Positions 11,043-21,279 of a DNA stretch of 31,935 nucleotides are shown here, piece by piece (position 1 is the first letter of the stretch; each line of letters starts with the position of its first letter). The translations under genes were made by a program, and so were the position numbers. The notes beneath the pieces are model-generated. The model was not told the DNA's origin. It saw only the letters and a list, made by a program, of their open reading frames with translations, and searched no databases. Location: the NCBI GenBank assembly GCA_036897625.1, contig JAYMTA010000301.1:1-31935 (forward strand), read 5' to 3'. Origin of the DNA: Pelargonium cotyledonis. Its lineage: Eukaryota; Streptophyta; Magnoliopsida; Geraniales; Geraniaceae.

Positions 11043-11312
11043 AACAGTATGCATTCTTATCAATTTTGTATGTACCATTCTGTAATGCTCAACAATCATA
11101 CATAAAGAGCATCAAATTACTCATGCACTTGTCAATAACAGTAACATCATAGTGTCAAACTACAAAACAAAGGTAAAGTATCACTGAGGCTTAGTCTAAC
11201 AATATTGCAGATAGATAGTACTATGAACTAAGAACATAAAGAACACTATTCTTTCAAAGACATGTGATCTATCCAACACTGCCACCTCCACACCTAAGAT
11301 CCTTCGCTGTGT
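11043..11312. other. Short spacer between convergent genes
   Basis: This spacer should hold the 3' UTRs of the PARP-like gene (+) and the GRAS gene (-), whose stop codons are 270 bp apart. Confidence 0.6.
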
Positions 11313-12950
11313 TCACTTCCAAGCACAAGCAGCAACTAGGGGTCGGTTCATCCACCCAAGATACAGAATTCCGTCCCTTTCTTCAAGTGTGTACCTGTCA
11401 CAGTATTTCTCGAGTAGGGTCCTAATTGTTGCATTCACCAAGCTGCTTAATGGGTAAGGCTTAAACCCAGCCATGGAAAATCGTGATCTCCATTTACCTA
11501 GAGGCTCGTGACGTTCCACCCTCTCTGCACCTTCACAAGCTATGATGTTGACTATTTCTCGAGCCAGACAGTGTTGCTCAACATTGATTCGCTCTTTGTG
11601 CTCCCGTGACAAAGTCACGTCAAGTGATTCGAAAATAGCATTGTAATAGTTGAGTGTTTCAACGAACCGGGGAAAGAAAGGAGCTGTGTTGACATTTGAT
11701 TCTTGCTCAACAAGAGTCACCACCTTGGGTGTCAAGCTCTTGGTTAGCCTCAAAAGTCTATCCCGATGATTCTCAGTGCCCACACTTTCATCAGGCATGT
11801 GGTGCAGCACCAAGGCAAAATTTACAGCAATGGCTTCTCCACGCCTAATTGCAAGGTTTTCAAGATGAACCTCGGATGCAGGAACTCCAGCAGCATGGAA
11901 TTCAAATGGTACATTGCATGATTCAGCTAGCCTCGATAATCTCTGCCCTACAATATCAATCCCACCTCCTCGAGCATAAGCAGATGTTGAATCATCAATA
12001 CCTGTAATTCGAATATGTGGAGGCCCTCCAGGTCGGGCAGCAAGAGCTTGGATCATGGTTACCCACTGGCTGCCCTGGCAAATCTGAAAATCAATTATAT
12101 GAATTCTATTCTCATCCTTCATGGCTTCAGCGATTGCCCCATTTGCTGACATGTACCCAAACTTGAAATACGGGCATGCTTCAAAGAGGAAGTGCATATA
12201 TGAGAAGAGTTCAGCACTAGCCGGCTCTTTGCATCTCAGGGCTTTGTAGATGGAGCTTCCTGAAGATGCCAACCTCGCAACTAGACCTTCTACCATATAG
12301 GCTCCTATGCGTTGAATAGGTTCACCGGAAACAGACACCATCTGACGTAACTCTGACATCAACCAATCTGCTGTCGACATATCATTATCTGCTATTGCTT
12401 TGGCACAAGCATAGAGTACCTCTTTCAAATCCCCTCTGGATAATATCTCCATGGATTCTTTCCACTTCTCTGCCTCTGGTGAAAATTGGTTTTGTCCACC
12501 TGGACTAGTGATGTCGAAAACATCAAGAGTGTCTGAGTCAGGTGCAAGCATGGCAGTTTCCAATTCTCGTATCTTGTGCCTCAAGTCATCAACATCTTCA
12601 ACTAAGAAAGATCCAATAGCTGGCGAGCCATAAGTTTTGTCGGGGGAATGGTGCAGGTTTGATGGGCACGACTGATATTCTTGCTGGGACACTGGGCTCC
12701 CATTGGACGAGAAACTGACAGTAGATGGAGAATTGTGGGCAGGGTAACCACCCGTTCCTGAGGATGATTCAAGCGTGCAACACTGCTCAAAAGCCTGAAC
12801 TGAAAGGTTCGTTCCTTGGCTGCTGTCATCTGAGCACGAGAAGTTGTCCATTTTGTTGACGGGAGGCCATGAGAAGGAATCAAGCTCTCGTACAGGCTGG
12901 TTATAAAACCCAGAACCGTCAGATATCCTAGGTTTCTGGGATGTTCCCAT
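11313..12950 (-). CDS. PAT1: GRAS transcriptional regulator, PAT1/SCL21 branch
   Basis: One uninterrupted coding exon of 545 aa. The frame stays open upstream to a TTG, but the first ATG is at 12950, giving MGTSQKP, which fits the short N-terminal motif of this branch. The N-terminal third is Ser/Gln rich and disordered-looking. The GRAS domain spans about 174-545: leucine-rich region I from 174, the branch-typical FSYMHFLFEACPYFKFGY, the VHIID core as IHIIDFQ (283-289), then LHHMPDES, a PFYRE-equivalent around PFFPRF, RVERHE, and the SAW region ending GWMNRPLVAACAWK. PAT1-branch proteins act in phytochrome A signalling and stress or chitin responses as nuclear/cytoplasmic co-regulators. Assignment to PAT1 rather than SCL5 or SCL21 is from memory and uncertain; the branch is secure. 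Confidence 0.93.
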   Translation of the reverse strand: MGTSQKPRISDGSGFYNQPVRELDSFSWPPVNKMDNFSCSDDSSQGTNLSVQAFEQCCTLESSSGTGGYPAHNSPSTVSFSSNGSPVSQQEYQSCPSNLHHSPDKTYGSPAIGSFLVEDVDDLRHKIRELETAMLAPDSDTLDVFDITSPGGQNQFSPEAEKWKESMEILSRGDLKEVLYACAKAIADNDMSTADWLMSELRQMVSVSGEPIQRIGAYMVEGLVARLASSGSSIYKALRCKEPASAELFSYMHFLFEACPYFKFGYMSANGAIAEAMKDENRIHIIDFQICQGSQWVTMIQALAARPGGPPHIRITGIDDSTSAYARGGGIDIVGQRLSRLAESCNVPFEFHAAGVPASEVHLENLAIRRGEAIAVNFALVLHHMPDESVGTENHRDRLLRLTKSLTPKVVTLVEQESNVNTAPFFPRFVETLNYYNAIFESLDVTLSREHKERINVEQHCLAREIVNIIACEGAERVERHEPLGKWRSRFSMAGFKPYPLSSLVNATIRTLLEKYCDRYTLEERDGILYLGWMNRPLVAACAWK

Positions 12951-14800
12951 TAAGGACAATTCAATTCTTTGATCTAGGAGAACCAAAGGAAAGTTGGGCC
13001 AAGAGAAGTGTCAGGATCTCTTACAGGTACAAAAATACAGGTTGCTCAAGTTAATGCAGCTTCACCATCATTTTCTGGATCTCGGTACTTGGAATGGATG
13101 ATACATCAATGAGCAGACGTGTTCTATAGAAAGGAATATGATTAGCACGTAGCGACATATGAGTGTGCTTATATGGTAATGAACCAAATCCAGTTATAAG
13201 CTAAATATTCTACATTTTCTCATGGATGGCGAAGGCATGCAAGGAGGAAAAAGTCAAGTTAAAGTAATTTGTCGAAAGCTTAAACATGTGATCAGCTCCG
13301 ACTCAAAAGCCTGAAGGTTTATTATTGCCAAGAAGAGGTGATGTTGAGCTCCCACCTCCAGATTTAATAACTAAAACTATCAATATGAGCATACAAAATA
13401 AATCCCAGGGACAAATAAGAATGACAGGTTAAAATGCTAATTAAGGCTCACAATCTTGATGAAAAATGCAAGCACACTTTCTTCTTATTTTAAAGGTAAA
13501 TTATCGGGATTCTCAAGGGTTTTTTTTATTAACGCTTATCAGTTAACTAATTAAACACTGAAAACTTTGTAAATGTTGTAAAAGTACAAAAAGTCAAACT
13601 TCTTGCAAAACTGAATAAAATTGGAAGTAACGAGTCAATAACCCTCATAAATCACCTCACATATGATGACAGAATGGATGACGCATGTACAAAGCCTAGA
13701 AGAGGCTATAAGTAAGACCACCAATCAAACTAATCTGAAATATTGATATTAATGCAGCATTTCCAATATCCAACATCCAACGGGGATGTGTAATGAAGCG
13801 ACAATCTAGATCAAGATGAAACCCATCCAGACTATCTTAATCATTACAGAAGTGGTCTACAGATCAACAAACTTTTCCCCTACACGCTACCATATACAAC
13901 TACATAATTAATAAACCTGTAAGTGAAAGTGACAGACAAGCTGGGAAATTTCTCAGGAACTCCTACAACATGATACAAAAAAACTCAAAAAGATCAAGAC
14001 TCAAGAGGCCTAAGAAAATTGATAAAAACTATATGGCAAACTTTGATCTGTGACTGGAACCATACAATTTAGATATGAAGCTTCTAACAGATCAAGAACT
14101 CAATCTGAAACCCAAGTAAATTCTCAACCAAATGATCTATGCTTTGGAATTTGATCACAGATTTCATGATTTGTAAGTACACAAACAACACGCATGTAAA
14201 TCTCAAACAAAAGCACTCAGTCAATTAGTGAAGTTGAGAAAGATCTAATTTTTCAACTCCAAAACCAATTAGAACATCAATTTTTGCTATGTCAAGAGCA
14301 AAAAAGATTCCACCTTTCACAAATCTATCACCAACCCATTTTCAAAAACCACATATGTTACCTTAAAAGTAGAAACTTGAAAGCTATTTGGTCCAAAAGC
14401 ACTTCAATTATAATCATTAACCATATCAAACACTCATTCCATGCTTGACACACAACACCAAGATGCAAGAAAAGAATATAAGATTCAGAAAAGAAAGTAG
14501 CTCCAAACATAAATCAATCAAATCATATTCCAAACAGAAATATCTGCATGACAATCAATTCAGTTAAACCCCTTATCAATTTCAACATCAAAATCAACTG
14601 GGTTTTGACAAACCTTAGGTTTGGCTAAAACTGCACTTTCTTAGGTTTCTTCTCTTCTTTGCTTCAATATTCAGACCAAAATCTGGTGTGCAAGTGTGTA
14701 AACCAAGCACAGAGCCCACAATCACCTATCTACCACCACCGTGGATTTCTTTCCAGTTTTGGCTTTATATCAAAAGATTGATGGATTAACAAATGGCTTC
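12951..14800 (-). other. Probable 5' UTR and leader intron of the GRAS gene
   Basis: No coding sequence is seen. On the minus strand, about 14800-14614 reads like a transcribed leader and ends in AAG|GTTTGTC, a plausible splice donor at 14613/14614. Pyrimidine-rich acceptor candidates lie just before the coding exon (for example TTCTCCTAG near 12974-12982). This implies a leader intron of about 1.6 kb, common in PAT1-branch genes. Transcript data would be needed to fix the ends. Confidence 0.45.
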
Positions 14801-16970
14801 AGTTCTTCCAGGATATTACATGGAATGCCACTGGCAATGGTAGATCATAAATGGACAAAGACATAATAAGAAAAAGAGAGTGGTTATAATAAATTACACT
14901 TTTTTCAATATTTTAAAGACCAAAAAACCCCTGTGGTGGACATGGCAGGGTCAAATACCTCATCCTTGTCAATGATTTTTTAATTTTTTGCATTAACTAT
15001 TCAGTTATTTGGTGTATGGTTAATGAGGATGCAATAATTATTATTGGAAAGAAAGAGACCAGGGTCTTCTCTTGTATCTGACTAAAATTGAAGGTCAATG
15101 GTTGTTACAGGGTTTGCTTGTTGGTCAAATTTGTATCATCTTTGATCAAGTCGATAGTGCAGCTATCCAAGCATGGCCCCTGCCTTTTATTTATTTATTG
15201 CCAATAATTTCAACACTTCATCTCATATCTAACTTCATTGGATTTGTCATAATAAAATAAAAATAAAAATAACAAAACTTCCTTTGGAAGGTTGAAGTTG
15301 AAACAAATATTTAGTAATATTAATGTGCAAGTGTATTCTTATTATTATTATTACAAATTCTTATTCAAGATTTATAGCGCAATTTCTATTTAAAATTTAA
15401 ATCAACATCATATTCATATATGAGATATAAATTTCACTTGCTATTATTTTACTAATGGCAAAATATTTATTTAGTTGTACACGTAATTGCGGATGACATG
15501 AAAATCTCGGTCTATTTTTTTCCTTTAATCAATGAGGAATGATGAAGGGTTCTCAGGAAATATATACCGCTTTAGGTAACATCCTCATGTCTTCGACTTG
15601 CTTCATGGAACATGAGTTGGATTAATAGCTGCTTCATAGATTGTGCAGGAGTATTTCTGAGAGTTACATAGAAGCACTCTCAATAGTATTTTTGAAAGTC
15701 ACGTAAGTTTACTCACTATAGTACCTTCAGAAGTTTGTTTGTGGCTTGCGGGAGACATTCTTGGCTAATGATAGGCTTACATAAAGTGCATCAAAATTCA
15801 AACATCACAAAAGGAGATTTGTGAAAGCGCCGCAGAATCTCTGTGGGGAGTGATAGTGAACTCCTTGAAGCATTTCACAAACACGAGCTGTAAGCTCCAC
15901 AAAAGTCTCCATAGAGAGGCTTCGCATATTTTGTGGGAGGCTATGTGTGATGCTTTGCAAACTTTATGAATTTTGCAGATTTTAGACTTGGATCCGGAGA
16001 GCTTTTAGATTGTTCATTGTTCGGCCTATGATCTGATTTTGACTTCAAGTGATAATGTAATTTTTGCGTGTGTTACATATTGTCTAATTGTACAAATAAA
16101 CTTATGAGCTTTTTTTTTGCATAATCAATGCGGTAAAGACGAAAAATACAATTAGCAATAATCTCATTTGGTTCTAGTTATAAATTGGACAAACAACTCA
16201 ACTAGATTTCAATTTACATATATATTTTTCATAAAAGATAAATTGTTTATAAGTTGACAATAATTGTCATAATTTCATGCCATCAAAATCTCATTAAATA
16301 AATGAACATAATCGAATTAGCATTCTAAAATTGCTCGATATCATTTTTAGTCGTTTGCATTATTTATACGTCTTTATGATTGTATTTTCACCAACAAACT
16401 ATTGCAATAACCTCAAATTTTAGCTTTCTCCAATCATGCATTCATCTAATATAGTTGAAACAATATTCACTGTTTCCTTACAGTTTGCAATATTGTTACC
16501 ATTCAAGCTGTTTCTCCAATTAAGAATAAAATTACTGTCATAAATAACTATTTGTATCATAATTAATGCACGTTAATTTGTTGTGTAAAGGAAGAAGAAG
16601 AAGAAGAAGAGGGGTGTTTACGGTATTTCACTTGAAGAGGAAAGTAGAAGACAAGAGTCGACGCTCGACAGAGAGACAATAAAGATGAAGTGAACGTGTC
16701 ACCTGTGGGGCATCACGTGTGCTACGCACTGGGCCCACGCGGTATACAGTACACGTTGTAATGTAATCTCGCCATAGATTATCAGTTTACAAATTTTAAG
16801 ATCTAAATAAAATACAATTGAAGGGCTTTTTTTATTATTATTATTACATAAAAGCAAAAAAAAAATGCTCTTATTTAAACAACCAAGCAAAGTTTGGTCA
16901 TAAATCTCGCTAGAAGAGTGTATCATTGTTACATAATAAACGGCATTTCAGAAATAAACAGAAACATGCA
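14801..16970. other. AT-rich intergenic DNA
   Basis: No gene is supported. The contents are a less AT-rich patch at about 15540-16080, strongly AT-rich sequence at 16090-16560, a GAA repeat at 16590-16611, and a short GC-richer stretch at 16690-16755 containing CACGTG. Confidence 0.4.
16590..16611. repeat. (GAA)n microsatellite
   Basis: About seven GAA/AAG units lie in intergenic DNA. Confidence 0.9.
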
Positions 16971-17201
16971 TCATGAATCTTTTATCTCAACAAATATAAG
17001 ATGGTCACGATAAGTACAACAATATGAGATAGAGCACAACCAAAACCACTGGGATGATGAGAATGGTGAAAAATATGGTGTTGTCAAAGATCTCATCGTT
17101 AATGGCATGAGAAATAGCATAACTGCGACCATAATGACGCCCAAGATCGAATTCATTACAAGTCTGAAGTTGATGTGATTCATGATGCTTGAAAGACTCA
17201 T
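16971..17201 (-). CDS. Possible small hydrophobic protein (76 aa)
   Basis: An ATG-initiated frame of 76 codons without introns. Residues 16-37 (MNSILGVIMVAVMLFLMPLTMR) are strongly hydrophobic and could span a membrane; WFWLCSISYCC follows later. The C-terminus is polar (RDHLIFVEIKDS). Its Met, Ile and Leu content and varied codon use look more like coding DNA than the neighbouring random frames, but I do not recognise a family. Part of the leader is duplicated across the start codon: the 20-bp TCATGCTCCGGATTTTTAAT on the plus strand occurs at 17199-17218 and 17245-17264. It may be a small gene, a remnant, or chance. Confidence 0.3.
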   Translation of the reverse strand: MSLSSIMNHINFRLVMNSILGVIMVAVMLFLMPLTMRSLTTPYFSPFSSSQWFWLCSISYCCTYRDHLIFVEIKDS

Positions 17202-17264
17202 GCTCCGGATTTTTAATTTATTTCAACAATTCAATTTTTCAACATCATGCTCCGGATTTTTAAT
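17199..17264. repeat. Short direct repeat over a possible start codon
   Basis: A 20-bp sequence beginning TCATGCTCCGG occurs twice, 46 bp apart (17199-17218, 17245-17264). The first copy contains the complement of the ATG of the possible small protein. Confidence 0.85.
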
Positions 17265-19477
17265 AATATCTCATTTGGTTAATGACGTTTCTTATTATGA
17301 TTATGTTGATGTCTGCAAGTGAATCGTGTCAATAACGGTGACGAAATCATGTCGGATGTGCTAAATCTGCGTCTTTCTAATGGAACAAGCTGCACAAATA
17401 GTCTTCTTGCACCTACTTTACCTGTACGGAATACATATAACTAATTTGACAAACGTAAATATAGTAAGATTTAATTAATTATAAACTAATGTTTAGTTTG
17501 ACGCTTGATTACATTTCTTGAAGAGCAAACATATAAATTATAAATATATGTGGTCCGGTCGGTCCAACTACCAGATTTATTCGGTTGCTGCATATATTGT
17601 GGCCCTAATAAACAATAAAGAAACATTCCCATTTAAATACTACAATACAATGAGAGTCAGAAGAAAATTGCAATTCCCTTTACCATGTACATATGTTCCA
17701 ATGAGTCAATACTTTCTGCAACGTCCCAACAAAAAATATTAATTGGCAGAGAATAATTTGACTTATTTATTGACGTAATTAACGATTTTAACAAAAATTA
17801 TTAGTCAGCATTGCATGCATGATGCATGGTTGTTGACTTGTTGTCATAACTAGAAAATAAAATAGAACAAATTAGTGTGGTGACGTAGGTAAAAAGTAGA
17901 GTCATATAATAATGATGACAGGAAAATAAAATGAATTATTAGTCAATATCAAGGTTGTGTGTTTTGTCAAGGTTGATTGCATCAGGAATGACGTAAATGA
18001 AAATAACATGTAGATAAATACCAATGACACGTATAATAAGGACAAAATGAGTTTTTACGGAGTAATTAGGTTTGCTTAATTGCCTACCTGCACTGAAGCA
18101 CAGCGAAGGTAGGTACAGATATTGATGTCTCGACGAAAACTGCTTTGTAATTTTCCGGATATATACTTTTCATTACAATACATGCATGAACTTGAAGCGT
18201 ATGATGATGCACTCACAAGAGCAAAAACCAATCATATTTTACTCTGTTGGTAGGGAACTTACACCTTCGTGTGGAAATGCACCAACAACTCGGGACAATA
18301 AGAAAAAAGCACCGCTCAAGACGTAACTTGAAGAGCGCACTCAAAGAATACGTACGTCCTAAAAGATGGTAGCGATCAGTTGTATAGTAGCAAATACGGA
18401 AGGGTGATTGTAAAAGTAACACGAGTCTCTCACTATAAATAAGTATACATGAACAATGAAAAGTTACAATCGTTTGATTTTTTTTTAATATAAAAGGTAC
18501 CGAAATTCTATTTTGCAACGATCTAAAGAAACTTTCAAGACGTATATATACAAATTTGAACAATGGATCAATCGTTTGATTATATTCGGTGATTAGAGTA
18601 TTGATCTACTATCGAGAATTTACCTTACTCATCAAAGAGATTTTGCTTGAGAAAAGACTTGTTTTGTTAGATTAAAAGTTTAGGAGAATAAAAAGATCAC
18701 ATCTACCGTTGGGAGAACCTTGAAAGAAACACATCTTTTTAACCAGAAAAATAGCATTGGGGTTAAAGGTTTTTCTCTTTCTTGGGATGACATTTTTTTG
18801 TTTGGCCAGTATTAATTAGAGTTTGCTTTGTTTGAATCAATGAAACAATTTGTTTATTAATCAAACTCACTTAATGGGTTGTAGCTAAATGTGTCGCGTT
18901 AGCATTTGTTGACACTTTGCACGCCACGTCAAATACGGAATTTACGTGTGCAGCATGCCACATCATCACACCGTTCCATTTTTTTTTCATTCAAAACTAA
19001 AAATGACACTCTTTTGACTATCTCTGATGTGAAAAAAAATAATAAAACACAATATTTTGTATGATATGACATTCATACATGGACAATGTATCTGACAAGA
19101 TATTAATGATATGTCAACAAACTTGAAAACCTAATACAATCGGTTGAATGCGTTTAATTAATAAAAAAAAGTTAGGGTGACTCAAACAACCCAAAATTTT
19201 AATTAAAGGCTAAATTTAAAAACGTTACCGTCCAGAAGAGACAAAACTATTTAACACTAAAATTGAATTCTATCTCAACACCTGTTCCAAGCCATCTTCA
19301 ATTCAAACAACAACAAAAATCATGATCAATGATTCAATGGAATGGCACATATTTTCTAAATCACTTTACAAATATCATGTGCACAATATAAAATTGCATA
19401 GAGAAGATGCATTTTGTTGAAGAATGTACATCCTCCAAAGTGGATTAGAGCATTAGAGAACAGAGTATGGAAACAAT
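17265..19477. other. AT-rich intergenic DNA
   Basis: No gene is supported. Around 18890-18970 there is a patch with several ACGT cores (CCACGTCA, TTTACGTGTGC) that looks like old repeat sequence, but I could not assign it. The frame at 18213-18563 (minus) lacks recognisable motifs. Confidence 0.4.
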
Positions 19478-20141
19478 TTAGCCAGAAAAGAATCTTTTCC
19501 AAGACTGCCATGGCAAAAATCCACCTGCCAACAAAATTAACATACACCAATCCATCAAACAAAGGAAGCAACAAATATAAGAACAAAAAAAAAAAAAAAA
19601 ATGAGAATTCAATAATTCATTTACCACATCCTGGGCAGCGATAATAGTCCTCCTCCTCCAGAATAAGCCCTGAGCCTCCACATATTTCACATCTTTTCTG
19701 TGCTATCTGCAACAATGTAATAAGAATTAACACTCAACTACATGAACAAGACAATTCAAATTCTTACAATTCTTTTGGTGAATTCAATTCCTGCCACTAC
19801 AAATGGTGTGACTCCAGCTGAAACAAGAAAATTAAACTGAATAAATGGAAATTAATTATAAGTAATTAGCAGTGAGATTCAAGAGTCAAGACTAGGAAAA
19901 AGTGATGAGTACCTATAGATCCAACGATGATTTGCCAGCCAACCTCGATTTGCGCCGGATCGGCCGCAGCTGCGCTTACTTCGTTAACTGCTGTCGCCGA
20001 TCTTCGTCTCCGGTGCAAGTGGTTGCTTCCGGCTCTGCGAGTTTCGGATTTTGGACGGACTGTAATTGGTGCTGTTCTGGAGAGATTGGTTGAGAAATTG
20101 GGGGATGCGATGAACAGTCGCGAAGAGAGTGAAGCTTCCAT
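19478..20141 (-). CDS. Chloroplast-type zinc-ribbon (DnaJ-like Cys motif) protein
   Basis: Four exons on the minus strand (19913-20141, 19768-19817, 19625-19706, 19478-19524) join in frame to 135 aa. The ATG at 20141 starts MEASLSSRLF, a Ser/Arg-rich, acid-poor N-terminus typical of a chloroplast transit peptide (about 1-50). Residues 69-87 (WQIIVGSIAGVTPFVVAGI) form a hydrophobic segment. Two CxxC motifs follow, CEICGGSG (99-106) and CPGCGG (117-122), the pair spacing of a DnaJ-type zinc ribbon, then a conserved end FLPWQSWKRFF. Such small plastid proteins resemble the Cys-rich part of DnaJ/BSD2 chaperones without a J domain. Their exact role is unknown to me. Another in-frame ATG at 20198 is possible but makes a poorer leader. 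The last intron carries a long A run (about 19586-19603 on the plus strand). Confidence 0.85.
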
Positions 20142-21279
20142 TAACGCGAAGCGGAGAGCTGAGAGAGGAAAGTTCAGAACGGAACAGAACAGAGGCATTT
20201 CTGGAGATGGCGTTCGTTTAATGATTGTTTCAAATTTTGACCACGTTGCTTTCGCGCCAACCACACACCCATACTGTGGACCATATCGCGCGCCCACGAG
20301 ACGGTGCCGTTTTTGAGTACTTGGATTTTTCTTTCAAAATTATCCATTTCTATTTAATAGTTATTTTAAGGAGGAGTATTTTATTTACATATATTTTTTA
20401 TATATTCGGTACAACTAATAAAAATGTTTAGGGTAAAAAATAGATATTTTTTAATGTTATAATATATTTACTTACATTTATCAATTTAAGCGAAAGAAAA
20501 ATTATGTTTACGATTTTTAATATTTAAACGTTTATGATTTATACACTAACAAGTTGTAAAAGCTTATTATAATACGTCAAATGTTACAGAAAAAATTTAA
20601 TTGATTTTTTTAAAAGATCTATAACAAAATAGATACAAAATATTAGCATTTATAATAAATTCAACTTATCAATTTTCTATTCTAAATATTTTCATTATCA
20701 ATATGAAATATGAAATATACATGTAAAAATACATAAAAAAATTTATATATGAAAAAATACTTTTTTTTTTCATTTTAATGCTTATAAGTCAATTTGACTA
20801 ATACAGTACTCTATATTTGTTTCGGTTCACTAATGCATTACTCTATATTAGTTGGTGAGAGCATATTTGCTGCATAATTTTCATGTTCTGTTTTTGTCCG
20901 AAATAAAATATTAATTGTATATATAACCAGAAAATAATGAATCTTAATTAAAATTTAAGCGACAGAGAGAAAGCCATGCTGATAAAGTGATGTCGGATCA
21001 TCAATTAATAGTCATATGTGTACCAACAAATTTGTCTACTCCTGCTCGGATCCATTTCTTTTGTGTTTGTTCTGATTCCTGTCTCTCATTTAACTATTGT
21101 TTGAGCAAAGGTTTCATTTTTATTGTTTTACTAACCATTTGGGGAAGAAGATAAACCAGAGAAGCAGTGGGTAGTTGTTTGTAGGAGTAGATATTTTGAG
21201 GAGTGACTTTAGGGTTTTGGGGTATATTCTCTCTACTTAGACTTAGAGAACACACAAAAAGGAAGAAGATAACGGATAA
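20142..21279. promoter_or_regulatory. Shared upstream region of two divergent plastid-protein genes
   Basis: 1138 bp separate the start codons of the zinc-ribbon gene (-) and the mTERF9-type gene (+). The middle (20330-21000) is extremely AT rich. No discrete TATA box or conserved element could be fixed, so co-regulation is an inference from arrangement only. Confidence 0.45.

Noticed and set aside
18213-18563. 116-codon frame on the minus strand
   Set aside because: Does not start with ATG and has no family resemblance; the DNA looks intergenic.
19866-20297. Single 143-codon minus-strand frame as a gene by itself
   Set aside because: Its start and end run beyond the true first exon. Splicing at 19913 gives the conserved zinc-ribbon protein, and the first well-placed ATG is at 20141.
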